A stretch of 8,071 nucleotides of DNA from Oscillospiraceae bacterium (GCA_024690695.1 JAILOS010000089.1:1-8071); one strand, 5' to 3'; numbered from the stretch's first letter, positions 1 to 5,614 are shown. The notes: generated from the letters alone by a model not told the origin. Numbers and translations: made by a program.

Positions 1-200
1 TGTTGAATTACATAATCAAATCCAGAAGCAGCTACACCATAAACACCGGAAACAACAGCTTTCTCCAAACATGAGCCAACTCCATTTCCAATACCAGAAG
101 TTGCAACTCCGCCTATCGCGCCGCATAACAAAGTGGAACCAAAAGCGGCGGCTCCTTTGAATATTTTTGTGGGGCAGGGGACGGTTCTCTGTCCCACCAT
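1..200 (-). pseudogene. Glycine-rich coding fragment, 5'-truncated, runs off left edge
   Basis: The minus strand is open from an ATG at 200 to the window edge, with a TAG just upstream of that ATG. From about residue 12 the protein is rich in Gly, Ala, Ser and Val (motifs such as GAAAFGS, CGAIGGVATSG and GVYGVAASGFDYV). This composition resembles the glycine-rich linker before the C-terminal domain of secreted or polymorphic-toxin (RHS-like) proteins, but that assignment is inference. The first 11 residues come from hairpin repeat copy A (170-196), so the present start is probably an artefact and the original 5' part appears lost. No convincing ribosome binding site precedes it. It could be a displaced 3' cassette of a larger surface or toxin gene. 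The continuation to the left would decide this. Confidence 0.45.
170..196 (+). repeat. 27-bp hairpin repeat, copy A
   Basis: This imperfect palindrome has 10-nt arms around the 7-nt loop GACGGTT; the arms differ at two positions. It is the reverse complement of copy B (218-244) with two mismatches. It lies inside the open frame of the glycine-rich fragment and supplies that frame's first codons. Short GGGACAGGGGACGG-type palindromes are known as dispersed intergenic repeats in several bacterial phyla. Linking them to REP-associated (Y1-type) transposases is inference, as none is in the window. Confidence 0.8.
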
Positions 201-217
201 CTACAAGTCATCCAATG

Positions 218-244
218 TGGGACAGGGAACCGTCCCCTGTCCCA
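218..244 (-). repeat. 27-bp hairpin repeat, copy B
   Basis: This is the best-formed copy, with perfect 10-bp arms (TGGGACAGGG and its complement) around the 7-nt loop AACCGTC. It lies 19 bp beyond the stop codon of the lipoprotein gene and could act as a weak transcript-end hairpin, although no T-run follows. It has the same orientation as copy C (888-914), so the two form a direct pair around the lipoprotein gene. Confidence 0.85.
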
Positions 245-263
245 TACATTCGTCAGCATTTCC

Positions 264-719
264 TTATTTCTTGATTCGATCCAGTACGATGACATCAAAT
301 TGTCCGCCAAAACAGTAGTCTTTCTCTATTGTTATGATGATCTGTTGTTCTGTGCAATCACAAGTTCCTTCCAAAACAAAGTCGCTGTCCCTAACGCTCT
401 CTTCACCTGTTTCCCTAACGATAGTAACAGAATGTCCCCATTCAATTCCACATATGATATCTATTCTTTCGGAGTCTAATAAAAAATATCCCTTCATCTG
501 GCCGTCTTCCTGTACCTTCAGATAGATGAACGGGTCGTTGCTCCGCCATTCGCTTCCTTTATAGTCATGCGGCGATATTCTGGAGCTTCGATAGGAAAAC
601 GGATCAGTGCATGATGACATCATTAGAAGGCTTCCTACTATAATCCCCCAAAGCAACAACCAGATAAGTACAACAGAAATTCGTTTGCCTGCGGGTTTAT
701 TTAAACGAAAGTCAGCCAT
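264..719 (-). CDS. Putative lipoprotein or membrane-anchored protein, unknown function
   Basis: This gene encodes 151 residues. It begins with a basic N-terminus (residues 1-13) and a hydrophobic stretch (about 14-34), followed by MSSC with the cysteine at 37. That arrangement is compatible with a type II signal peptide, though Met at -3 is unusual for a lipobox, so it may simply be a membrane anchor. The rest is polar and mixed and contains no motif I recognise. The ATG at 719 is chosen because it follows GGGGGTGAGG and opens the signal sequence. The same frame stays open upstream to about 1121, but that part reads through the promoter and repeats. The gene is AT-rich compared with the operon at 1797-5573, has its own promoter at 852-881, and lies between hairpin repeats B and C. 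This suggests acquired DNA. The function is unknown. Confidence 0.75.
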   Translation of the reverse strand: MADFRLNKPAGKRISVVLIWLLLWGIIVGSLLMMSSCTDPFSYRSSRISPHDYKGSEWRSNDPFIYLKVQEDGQMKGYFLLDSERIDIICGIEWGHSVTIVRETGEESVRDSDFVLEGTCDCTEQQIIITIEKDYCFGGQFDVIVLDRIKK

Positions 720-851
720 TGCCTCACCCCCGTGCCATGTCCCACCCGCTGTGTTCCAGTACTCACGTCCGGATCGCCCCGCAGCATCACATGATAGATA
801 CCGGAGGCGCTTTTCCTTCTCTCTGTTCTTGGCATTTCCATCACTCTTTTT

Positions 852-881
852 ACTATATCGTGTGTAAGGGCCTTTTGTCAA
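852..881 (-). promoter_or_regulatory. Sigma-A type promoter for the lipoprotein gene
   Basis: On the minus strand a perfect -35 TTGACA (876-881) is followed by an 18-bp spacer and -10 TATAGT (852-857). Transcription would start near 845, giving a leader of about 125 nt before the ATG at 719. I see no clear regulatory fold in that leader (720-845). Hairpin repeat C begins 7 bp upstream of the -35 box. Confidence 0.7.
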
Positions 882-887
882 GAAAAG

Positions 888-914
888 CGGGACACAGAAC
901 CGTCCCCTGTCCCA
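888..914 (-). repeat. 27-bp hairpin repeat, copy C
   Basis: This copy has the same orientation and the same loop (AACCGTC) as copy B. One arm is degenerate, with three arm mismatches. It lies immediately upstream of the lipoprotein promoter, and its last two bases overlap the start of the 94-bp tRNA-linked repeat at 913. Confidence 0.8.
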
Positions 915-1006
915 TTCACTCCCGCTCCCGTTCGAATCCCTCGGGAATGCAAAAACCCGGCACCCCATCGGGGCACCGGATTTTTGGCACGCTGTAAGGG
1001 ATTCGA
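913..1006. repeat. 94-bp direct repeat, distal copy (tRNA-Arg 3' end fragment plus flank)
   Basis: This is identical to 1058-1151 at 92 of 94 positions with no gaps, at a fixed offset of 145 bp. Bases 985-1006 match the last 22 nt of the tRNA-Arg gene, from the T-loop through the encoded CCA. The rest copies the tRNA terminator hairpin and its downstream flank. The match stops inside the T-loop, where tyrosine integrases often cross over, so it resembles an attachment-site remnant. It contains no complete tRNA. Confidence 0.9.
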
Positions 1007-1059
1007 CCTCCGCTGCGGCGGAGGCCAGGTCGCGGCTCTGAGGCGCCCCCGGCGCCTCA
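1007..1059. repeat. Two GC-rich hairpins between the 94-bp repeats
   Basis: This spacer holds a 7-bp hairpin (CCTCCGC at 1007-1013 with GCGGAGG at 1018-1024) and a perfect 9-bp hairpin (TGAGGCGCC at 1039-1047, loop CCC, complement at 1051-1059). The second abuts the proximal 94-bp repeat, just as hairpin repeat C abuts the distal one. No coding sequence is apparent. Confidence 0.6.
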
Positions 1060-1151
1060 TTCACTCCCGCTCCCGTTCGAATCCCTCGGGAATGCAAAAA
1101 TCCGGCACCCCAACGGGGCACCGGATTTTTGGCACGCTGTAAGGGATTCGA
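1058..1151. repeat. 94-bp direct repeat, proximal copy (overlaps tRNA-Arg 3' end)
   Basis: This copy is part of the intact tRNA locus: 1130-1151 is the tRNA 3' end, 1096-1129 the terminator, and 1058-1095 the downstream flank. The distal copy differs from it only at two bases in the terminator hairpin (positions 957 and 969 there). The flank itself contains a GGATTCGAA motif on the minus strand like that of a tRNA T-arm, but the surrounding bases do not pair as a T-stem. Confidence 0.9.
1096..1129 (-). terminator. Terminator of the tRNA-Arg gene
   Basis: The outer stem AAAAATCCGG pairs with CCGGATTTTT. A 2x2 mismatch follows, then a CCCC/GGGG inner stem with a 3-nt loop. On the minus strand the T-run follows the stem, and the hairpin begins directly at the tRNA CCA end. 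The structure is near-symmetric and could work in both directions. A copy with one stem mismatch lies at 951-985. Confidence 0.8.
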
Positions 1152-1206
1152 ACCCCTGACCTTCTGGTCCGTAGCCAGACGCTCTATCCAGCTGAGCTAA
1201 CAGCGC
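1130..1206 (-). tRNA. tRNA-Arg (anticodon ACG)
   Basis: The 77-nt gene folds as a complete cloverleaf on the minus strand. The acceptor GCGCTGT pairs with ACAGCGT, with a G-U pair at position 1-72. The D-arm has GCTC paired with GAGC. The anticodon loop CTACGGA carries ACG, and the T-arm is AGGGG-TTCGAAT-CCCTT. The discriminator is G and the CCA is encoded. ACG (wobble A becoming inosine) reads CGU, CGC and CGA arginine codons. A promoter at 1235-1263 and a terminator at 1096-1129 make it a single-gene unit. Its 3' end is duplicated at 985-1006. Confidence 0.96.
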
Positions 1207-1234
1207 ATATCGGGTTTTCCCCGACAGCCTGTGT

Positions 1235-1263
1235 ATAATAGCACATCCGGCACGGAATTGCAA
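1235..1263 (-). promoter_or_regulatory. Promoter of tRNA-Arg
   Basis: On the minus strand -35 TTGCAA (1258-1263), a 17-bp spacer and -10 TATTAT (1235-1240) lie about 29 bp upstream of the mature tRNA 5' end. A small hairpin (TCGGGG/CCCGA, about 1210-1224) falls in the 5' leader that would be removed by RNase P. Confidence 0.75.
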
Positions 1264-1300
1264 GGGTTTTTTGAAAAATCTTTTTGCTCCCCGCTTCGGC

Positions 1301-1468
1301 TCAGAGCTTGAAGCTCGCGGCGATGCCGTCCGCCACGCTGCCCATCGACCGGAGCATCTTGCCGACGCCGGTCTTCGTGCTGCGGCGCTTCCCGCCGAGA
1401 GCCATCGCCGCGGCTCCGCCGACCATCAGCCCCGCGCCCATGCCGATCCAAAACTGCATTTTATCCAC
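1301..1468 (-). CDS. Small single-pass membrane protein, unknown function (YtxH-like pattern)
   Basis: This gene encodes 55 residues: a short polar start, one glycine- and alanine-rich membrane segment (about 6-26, FWIGMGAGLMVGG onward), then a basic, amphipathic tail. The GTG at 1468 is chosen because GGAGGG (1476-1481) lies 7 nt upstream. The internal ATG at 1459 would be 16 nt away, which is too far. Length and layout recall the YtxH-like or small cell-envelope proteins common in Firmicutes, but no diagnostic motif is visible, so that comparison is weak. The gene stands alone, diverges from the YmdB operon and lies upstream of the tRNA on the same strand. I see no strong terminator after it; the tRNA -35 box lies 38 bp beyond its stop. 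Confidence 0.7.
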   Translation of the reverse strand: MDKMQFWIGMGAGLMVGGAAAMALGGKRRSTKTGVGKMLRSMGSVADGIAASFKL

Positions 1469-1475
1469 GCTGTGT

Positions 1476-1481
1476 CCCTCC
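1476..1481 (-). promoter_or_regulatory. Ribosome binding site fixing the GTG start of the small membrane protein
   Basis: GGAGGG with a 7-nt spacer to the GTG at 1468. It decides between that GTG, the internal ATG at 1459, and a long upstream extension in the same frame to 1657 that has no membrane or signal features. Confidence 0.7.
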
Positions 1482-1598
1482 TTTTCGCCTTTCTGCTTCT
1501 CCCGCGAAACGGCAAAACCCGTTCCGCGGCCCGTGGGCCCGGCGGCTCTCAGGCAGAGGCGCGGCGCGCCCTGCAAGACGCCGTGCAGACCCGCTCCC

Positions 1599-1666
1599 GC
1601 GCAAAGCGATCTTTGCGCAGCGCAGCGCAAGCTGCGCATAAAGCGCTTGAACAGCAAGCGTTTTAT
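1599..1666. other. Three tandem stem-loops in divergent intergenic region
   Basis: The 328-bp region between the two divergent genes (1469-1796) has no convincing gene but holds three adjacent hairpins. Hairpin 1 is at 1599-1618, with an 8-bp perfect stem and CGAT loop. Hairpin 2 is at 1620-1637, with a 7-bp perfect stem and GCAA (GNRA) loop. Hairpin 3 is at 1638-1666, with a 12-bp stem, one G-U pair, and an AACAG loop. They are packed with 0-1 nt between them. They could be a structured small RNA or leader, a two-way terminator array, or a repeat. The third stem has T-rich arms at both ends, but no long T-run follows it in either direction. Confidence 0.6.
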
Positions 1667-1698
1667 GGAAGATTGGTATTATTATGTGCAGAAAAACA

Positions 1699-1728
1699 TT
1701 GAAGAAGAGGGCCATTTTGTGGTAAAAT
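1699..1728 (+). promoter_or_regulatory. Probable promoter of the YmdB-phosphoesterase-ATPase operon
   Basis: TTGAAG (1699-1704), an 18-bp spacer and TAAAAT (1723-1728). Transcription would start near 1735, about 60 nt before the YmdB start. The match is moderate, and this is the best candidate in the AT-rich part of the divergent region. The three hairpins would then lie upstream of the transcript. Confidence 0.5.
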
Positions 1729-1796
1729 CCATGATAGAAAAATTGTTTGTCCGCGCGCCGGCCTTCTCGGCGCAGCGGCAGAACAGGAAAGCGGGG

Positions 1797-2576
1797 ATGC
1801 GTATGAGCGTGAGGATCCTGGCCGTCGGCGACGTCTGCGGCGAGCCCGGACTGAGCTTCCTGGACAAGCGCCTCAAGGCCTACCGAAAAGAAGAAAACAT
1901 CGACTTCGTCGTGGTCAACGGCGAAAACGCCAACGTCGTCGGCATCACGCCCAAGCAGGCCGACGCGATCCTGCGCGCCGGCGCGGACGTGGTCACGCTG
2001 GGCAACCATACCTGGACGCGCACCGAGCTGCGGCCCTATCTCGAAGAGCGGCGGCGCATCCTGCGCCCGGCGAACTTCGCGCCCCAGTGCCCCGGCAAGG
2101 GGATCAACGTCTACCAGACGCCCTTCGGGGACGTGTGCGTGCTGAATCTGATGGGCCGCTTCACGCTGGACGTGAACACCGACAACCCCTTTGCGATCGC
2201 CGACGGCTATATGGAGGAGATCCGGGAGAAGATCATCCTCGTGGATTTCCACGCCGAGGGCACCAGCGAGAAGCGCGCGATGGGCTATCTGCTGGACGGG
2301 CGCGCCAGCGCGGTATGGGGCACGCACACCCATGTGCAGACCTCCGACGCCTGCGTGCTGCCGAAGGGCACCGGCTATATCACCGACCTCGGCATGACCG
2401 GCGCCGCCGAGTCCGTGCTGGGGATCGACCCGGAGCAGAGCATCGGCAAGTTCCTGGGCGACCCGCCGCAGCGCTACAACGCCGCCTCCGGGCCGGCCAA
2501 GCTCGAGGGCTGTCTGTTTACGATTGATCCGGAGACGGGCCGCTGTCTCAGCGCGGAGGGGGTGAGGCTGCGGTGA
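1797..2576 (+). CDS. ymdB: YmdB-family metallophosphoesterase (cyclic nucleotide phosphodiesterase)
   Basis: This gene encodes 259 residues, the usual size for the YmdB (TIGR00282) family. The family are dinuclear-metal phosphodiesterases; the Bacillus subtilis member hydrolyses 2',3'-cyclic nucleotides and affects biofilm and motility programmes. The metal-ligand motifs are present in order: GD (Asp12), NGENAN (Glu43, Asn44), GNHTW (Asn70, His71), DFHAE (His152) and GTHTHVQT (His177, His179). The typical ITDLGMTG motif follows near 195-202. It is soluble, with no signal peptide. The ATG at 1797 has AGGA 8 nt upstream. The ATG at 1803 is also plausible and gives an N-terminus closer to the family. 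It is the first gene of the operon, and its stop overlaps the next start by 4 bp (GTGA), implying translational coupling with the DNA-repair-type genes. Confidence 0.93.
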   Translation: MRMSVRILAVGDVCGEPGLSFLDKRLKAYRKEENIDFVVVNGENANVVGITPKQADAILRAGADVVTLGNHTWTRTELRPYLEERRRILRPANFAPQCPGKGINVYQTPFGDVCVLNLMGRFTLDVNTDNPFAIADGYMEEIREKIILVDFHAEGTSEKRAMGYLLDGRASAVWGTHTHVQTSDACVLPKGTGYITDLGMTGAAESVLGIDPEQSIGKFLGDPPQRYNAASGPAKLEGCLFTIDPETGRCLSAEGVRLR

Positions 2577-3685
2577 GCGAGCTTCGATTCCTCCACGCGG
2601 CGGATCTGCATCTGGATTCGCCCTTCGAGGGCCTGAGCGCCGGCAAGGCCGCGATGCGCCGGACCGAGCAGCGCCTGCTGCTGCAGCGCATGGCCGCGTT
2701 GGTACGGCAGGAAAAGCTGTCGCTGGTGCTGCTGTCGGGCGACCTGCTGGACAGCGAGCTGAGCTACGCCGAGACCGGCGAGACGCTGGTCTCCTGCCTG
2801 CGGCAGATGGCCGTGCCGGTGCTGATCGCGCCCGGCAACCACGACTATTACACGGAGCGCTCGCCCTACGCGCGGCTCCCCTTCTCCGACAACGTGCATA
2901 TCTTCACGAAAAACGAGATCGAGTCCGTCGACCTGCCGGAGCTGAACGCGCGCGTTTACGGCGCGGCCTTCACCGGGCCGGAGAGTCCGGCGCTGCTGGA
3001 GGGCTTTCGCGCCGAACGCAGCGGCGGCCGGCTGGAGCTGCTGTGCCTGCACGGCGAAGTGACCGAGCGGGAGAGCCGCTACGACCCGATCCGTGAGGAG
3101 AGCCTGGCGCGCAGCGGCATACACTACGCGGCGCTCGGGCACGTCCACAAGGCGAGCGGCCTGAAGAAAGCGGGCGATACCTTCTACGCCTGGCCCGGCT
3201 GCCCCGAGGGGCGCGGCTTTGACGAGTGCGGCGAGAAGACCGTGAGCATCGTGGAGCTGAGCGGCTCCGACTGCCGCATCCGGCCAATCTCGCTGGCGAC
3301 GCGGCGCTATATGTGCCTCACGGTGGACGTGAGCGGCAGCGATCCGCTGCTGGCCGTGCACGATCAGCTCGACGACGAGACCGTGCGCGACGTCTACCGC
3401 ATCGTTCTGACCGGCGAGGTAGACGCGCCGCCCGATCTCAACCGGCTCCGGACGGGCCTGAACGAGCTGTTTTACACGCTGGAGCTGCGGGACGAGACGC
3501 GCCTGCGGCAGGACGTCTGGACCGGCGCGGGAGAAAACTCGCTGCGCGGGCTGTTTCTCAAGAAGCTGCACGCCTCCTGGGAGACCGCCGACGGCGAACG
3601 CAAGGCGCTGATCGAGCAGGCCGCTCGCTGGGGTCTGGCCGCGCTTGACCGCCGGGAGGAGGTGCAGATCCATGAAGATCCGTAA
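2573..3685 (+). CDS. DNA repair exonuclease, SbcD/YhaO-type metallophosphoesterase
   Basis: This gene encodes 370 residues. The N-terminal calcineurin-like domain carries the full Mre11/SbcD metal-binding set: DLHLD (Asp11, His13), SGDLLD (Asp57), GNHD (Asn89, His90), LHGE (His160) and GHVH (His190, His192). The following region (about 240-370) fits the capping and ATPase-docking part. The length suits YhaO/SbcD proteins, which cut DNA ends with an SMC-like ATPase partner, here encoded immediately downstream. The start is GTG at 2573, overlapping the YmdB stop, with an extended GGGGGTGAGG site upstream. The 3' end overlaps the ATPase start by 14 bp, the usual tight layout of SbcD-SbcC pairs. 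Nuclease activity is inferred from the intact motifs; the true substrate is unknown. Confidence 0.9.
   Translation: MSELRFLHAADLHLDSPFEGLSAGKAAMRRTEQRLLLQRMAALVRQEKLSLVLLSGDLLDSELSYAETGETLVSCLRQMAVPVLIAPGNHDYYTERSPYARLPFSDNVHIFTKNEIESVDLPELNARVYGAAFTGPESPALLEGFRAERSGGRLELLCLHGEVTERESRYDPIREESLARSGIHYAALGHVHKASGLKKAGDTFYAWPGCPEGRGFDECGEKTVSIVELSGSDCRIRPISLATRRYMCLTVDVSGSDPLLAVHDQLDDETVRDVYRIVLTGEVDAPPDLNRLRTGLNELFYTLELRDETRLRQDVWTGAGENSLRGLFLKKLHASWETADGERKALIEQAARWGLAALDRREEVQIHEDP
3657..3663 (+). promoter_or_regulatory. Perfect ribosome binding site fixing the ATPase start
   Basis: AGGAGGT lies within the end of the phosphoesterase gene, 8 nt before the ATG at 3672. It favours that start over an upstream in-frame candidate near 3645, which would add nine residues before the conserved MKIRKL beginning. 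Confidence 0.85.
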
Positions 3686-5573
3686 GCTCAACGCCTCCTT
3701 CGGCAAGCTGGAAAACGAGACGCTGCAGCTCCACGACGGGCTGAACGTGATCTACGCGCCGAACGAGAGCGGGAAATCCACCTGGTGCGCCTTCATCCGG
3801 GCGATGCTCTACGGCATCGACTCCGCCGACCGCGCGCGCAGCGGCTATCTGCCGGACAAGCTGCGCTACGCGCCCTGGTCCGGCGCGCCGATGGAAGGCA
3901 GCATGGACCTCACGGCCGAGCACAGCCATATCACGATCACGCGGCGCACGCGCGCAAAGGGCGCGCCGATGCGCGATTTCAGCGCCGTCTACACCGGCAC
4001 CGCGATCCCCGTGGAGGGCATGAACGGCCAGAACGCCGGCGAGCTGCTGACGGGCGTTTCCAAAGACGTCTTCTGCCGCAGCGCCTTCATCGAGCAGGGC
4101 ACCGTGGCGGTTTCCGGCAGCCCGGAGCTTGAAAAGCGCATCAGCGCGATCGTCTCCACCGGCGAGGAGCAGACCTCCTACAGCGAAGCCGACGAACGGC
4201 TGCGAGCCTGGCAGCGCAAGCGCCGCTACCACCGCAAGGGCCTGCTGCCCGAGCTGGAGGGGCGCATGGACGAGGCGAAGCTGCGCCTCGGCGAGCTGCG
4301 CGGCGGACGCGAGCGCGCGGAAGAGCTGGAAAAGCAGCTCGACGAGCGACAGGCCGAATGCGCCCGGCTCGAAAGCGCGATGACCGACAGCCGCCGAAAG
4401 CAGCGCAGCCGCGCAAAGGACGACCTCGCCCGCGGCCGCGAGCTGCTGCAGCGCAAGAGCGAGGAGCACGACGCCGCGCTCGCCGCGCTCGCGCAGAAGC
4501 GTGAGGCGATGGCTTCCGGCTTTTTCGGCAGCCGGAAGCCCGACGAGCTGGACAAGCAGGTCCGGGAGGATCTGGACAGGCTCGAGGAGCTGAAAAAGCA
4601 GGGCGAGCGCCGCGCGCAGCTCTGGCCGGCGATCCTGTGCTTTATCGCCTCGATCGTGCTTGCCGCGCTCTACGGCGTGCAGACCAAGCTCTGGCTGATC
4701 ATCCCCGCGGCCGTGCTGGCCGTCGGCGCGATCGTGCTGATCCTGCGCTTTCTGACGGTGCGGCGCGCCGCCGAAAGCGCCAACAGCGACCGGCAGCAGC
4801 TGCTGAGGCAGTATAAAGCCCGCTCGCCGGAGGATATCGACCGCAAGGTGGAGGAATACCGCACGCTGCTGTTTGAGGTGACGCAGGCCGAGCAGACCGA
4901 GCTCGACTGCCGGGAAGCCTACGAAGAGTCGCGGCGGGATCAGCAGGAGCTGGAGGAGGAGACGCTGGCTGCCCTGGAGGGCGGCAGCGGCGAATCGGCC
5001 AGGCTGGGGCAGGAGCTGGCGGCGGCGCGTTCGGCCTGCGAAGGCCTCTCCGCGCAGATCGCGGCGCTCAACGGGCGACTGTCCGTTTTGGGCGATCCGC
5101 TCGTGCTCGGCAGCGAGCTCAACACGATGCAGGACGCCTACGAGCAGATCCAGACCGAATACGACGCGATCACGCTGGCGGCGGACACGCTGCGCGAGGC
5201 CGACGCCGAGCTGCAGAGCCGCTTCTCCCCCGAGCTGGGCAAGCTCGCGGCCGGCTATATGGCGCAGGTCACCGGCGGGCGCTACGCCGACGTGCTGATT
5301 GACCGCGATTTCTCCGCGCGCGCCCGCGCCGAGGGCGACAGCGTGGCCCGGGAATCGGAATACCTGAGCGCGGGAACGCTGGATCTGATGTACCTCGCCG
5401 TGCGGCTGGCCGTGTGCGAGCTGGCGCTGCCCGAGGGCGAGCCCTGCCCGCTGATCATCGACGACGCGCTCGTGAACCTGGACGAGACGCGCCTGGAGCA
5501 GGCGATGCAGCTCCTGCGCGAGATCGCGAAAAAACGACAGGTGATCCTCTTCACCTGCCGGAAATATGACTGA
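3672..5573 (+). CDS. SbcC/YhaN-like AAA ATPase with membrane hairpin
   Basis: This gene encodes 633 residues, short for SbcC (about 1000) and YhaN (over 900). The N-terminal head has Walker A APNESGKST (29-37, Lys35; the usual first Gly is Ala29) and a Q-loop FIEQG (Gln142). A charged coiled coil (about 190-315) follows, then two hydrophobic segments (about 317-335 and 340-361). A second coiled coil (about 365-515) leads to the C-terminal head with signature LSAGTLD (565-571) and Walker B LIIDDALVNLD (594-604). No CxxC zinc hook is present; the membrane hairpin occupies the coil apex where a hook would be expected. The likely role is ATP-driven control of the partner nuclease on DNA ends, perhaps at the membrane. 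It is the last gene of the operon. Codon use matches its neighbours. Confidence 0.88.
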   Translation: MKIRKLNASFGKLENETLQLHDGLNVIYAPNESGKSTWCAFIRAMLYGIDSADRARSGYLPDKLRYAPWSGAPMEGSMDLTAEHSHITITRRTRAKGAPMRDFSAVYTGTAIPVEGMNGQNAGELLTGVSKDVFCRSAFIEQGTVAVSGSPELEKRISAIVSTGEEQTSYSEADERLRAWQRKRRYHRKGLLPELEGRMDEAKLRLGELRGGRERAEELEKQLDERQAECARLESAMTDSRRKQRSRAKDDLARGRELLQRKSEEHDAALAALAQKREAMASGFFGSRKPDELDKQVREDLDRLEELKKQGERRAQLWPAILCFIASIVLAALYGVQTKLWLIIPAAVLAVGAIVLILRFLTVRRAAESANSDRQQLLRQYKARSPEDIDRKVEEYRTLLFEVTQAEQTELDCREAYEESRRDQQELEEETLAALEGGSGESARLGQELAAARSACEGLSAQIAALNGRLSVLGDPLVLGSELNTMQDAYEQIQTEYDAITLAADTLREADAELQSRFSPELGKLAAGYMAQVTGGRYADVLIDRDFSARARAEGDSVARESEYLSAGTLDLMYLAVRLAVCELALPEGEPCPLIIDDALVNLDETRLEQAMQLLREIAKKRQVILFTCRKYD

Positions 5574-5591
5574 CAGAATAAACGCCGAGCA

Positions 5592-5614
5592 GATCCATAA
5601 GAAAAACGGGAGCC
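5592..5614 (+). repeat. 23-bp inverted repeat, left copy
   Basis: This begins GATCCATAAGAAA and ends CGGGAGCC, and is perfectly complementary to 6397-6419. It starts 18 bp after the ATPase stop. Similarity continues inward in patches, with CGTAAGGAAGT at 5628-5638 and GTCTCAA at 5649-5655 recurring in the same order at the right end. The two repeats bracket the AT-rich transporter block. Confidence 0.9.

Noticed and set aside
170..914. Possible CRISPR array from the 27-bp repeats
   Set aside because: There are only three copies, in mixed orientation and with very uneven spacing (21 bp and over 600 bp), and no cas genes.
720..1121. In-frame upstream extension of the lipoprotein gene to 1121
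   Set aside because: It reads through the promoter, a hairpin repeat, a terminator copy and a tRNA fragment; the signal-like N-terminus and ribosome binding site fix the start at 719.
1057..1263. Open frame across the tRNA gene on the minus strand
   Set aside because: It is a translation of the tRNA-Arg gene and its terminator, a well-known source of spurious proteins.
1469..1796. Riboswitch in the divergent intergenic region
   Set aside because: Stem-loops are present, but the order and loop sequences fit no riboswitch class I know, and the likely YmdB promoter lies downstream of them.
1461..2333. Long minus-strand frame opposite the YmdB gene
   Set aside because: It is antisense to a gene with complete catalytic motifs; high GC leaves long open shadows. 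It shows no domain pattern of its own.
2474..4469. Two long minus-strand frames opposite the phosphoesterase and ATPase genes
   Set aside because: They are shadows of GC-rich coding DNA, with skewed Ala, Arg, Gln and Leu composition and no recognisable motif.
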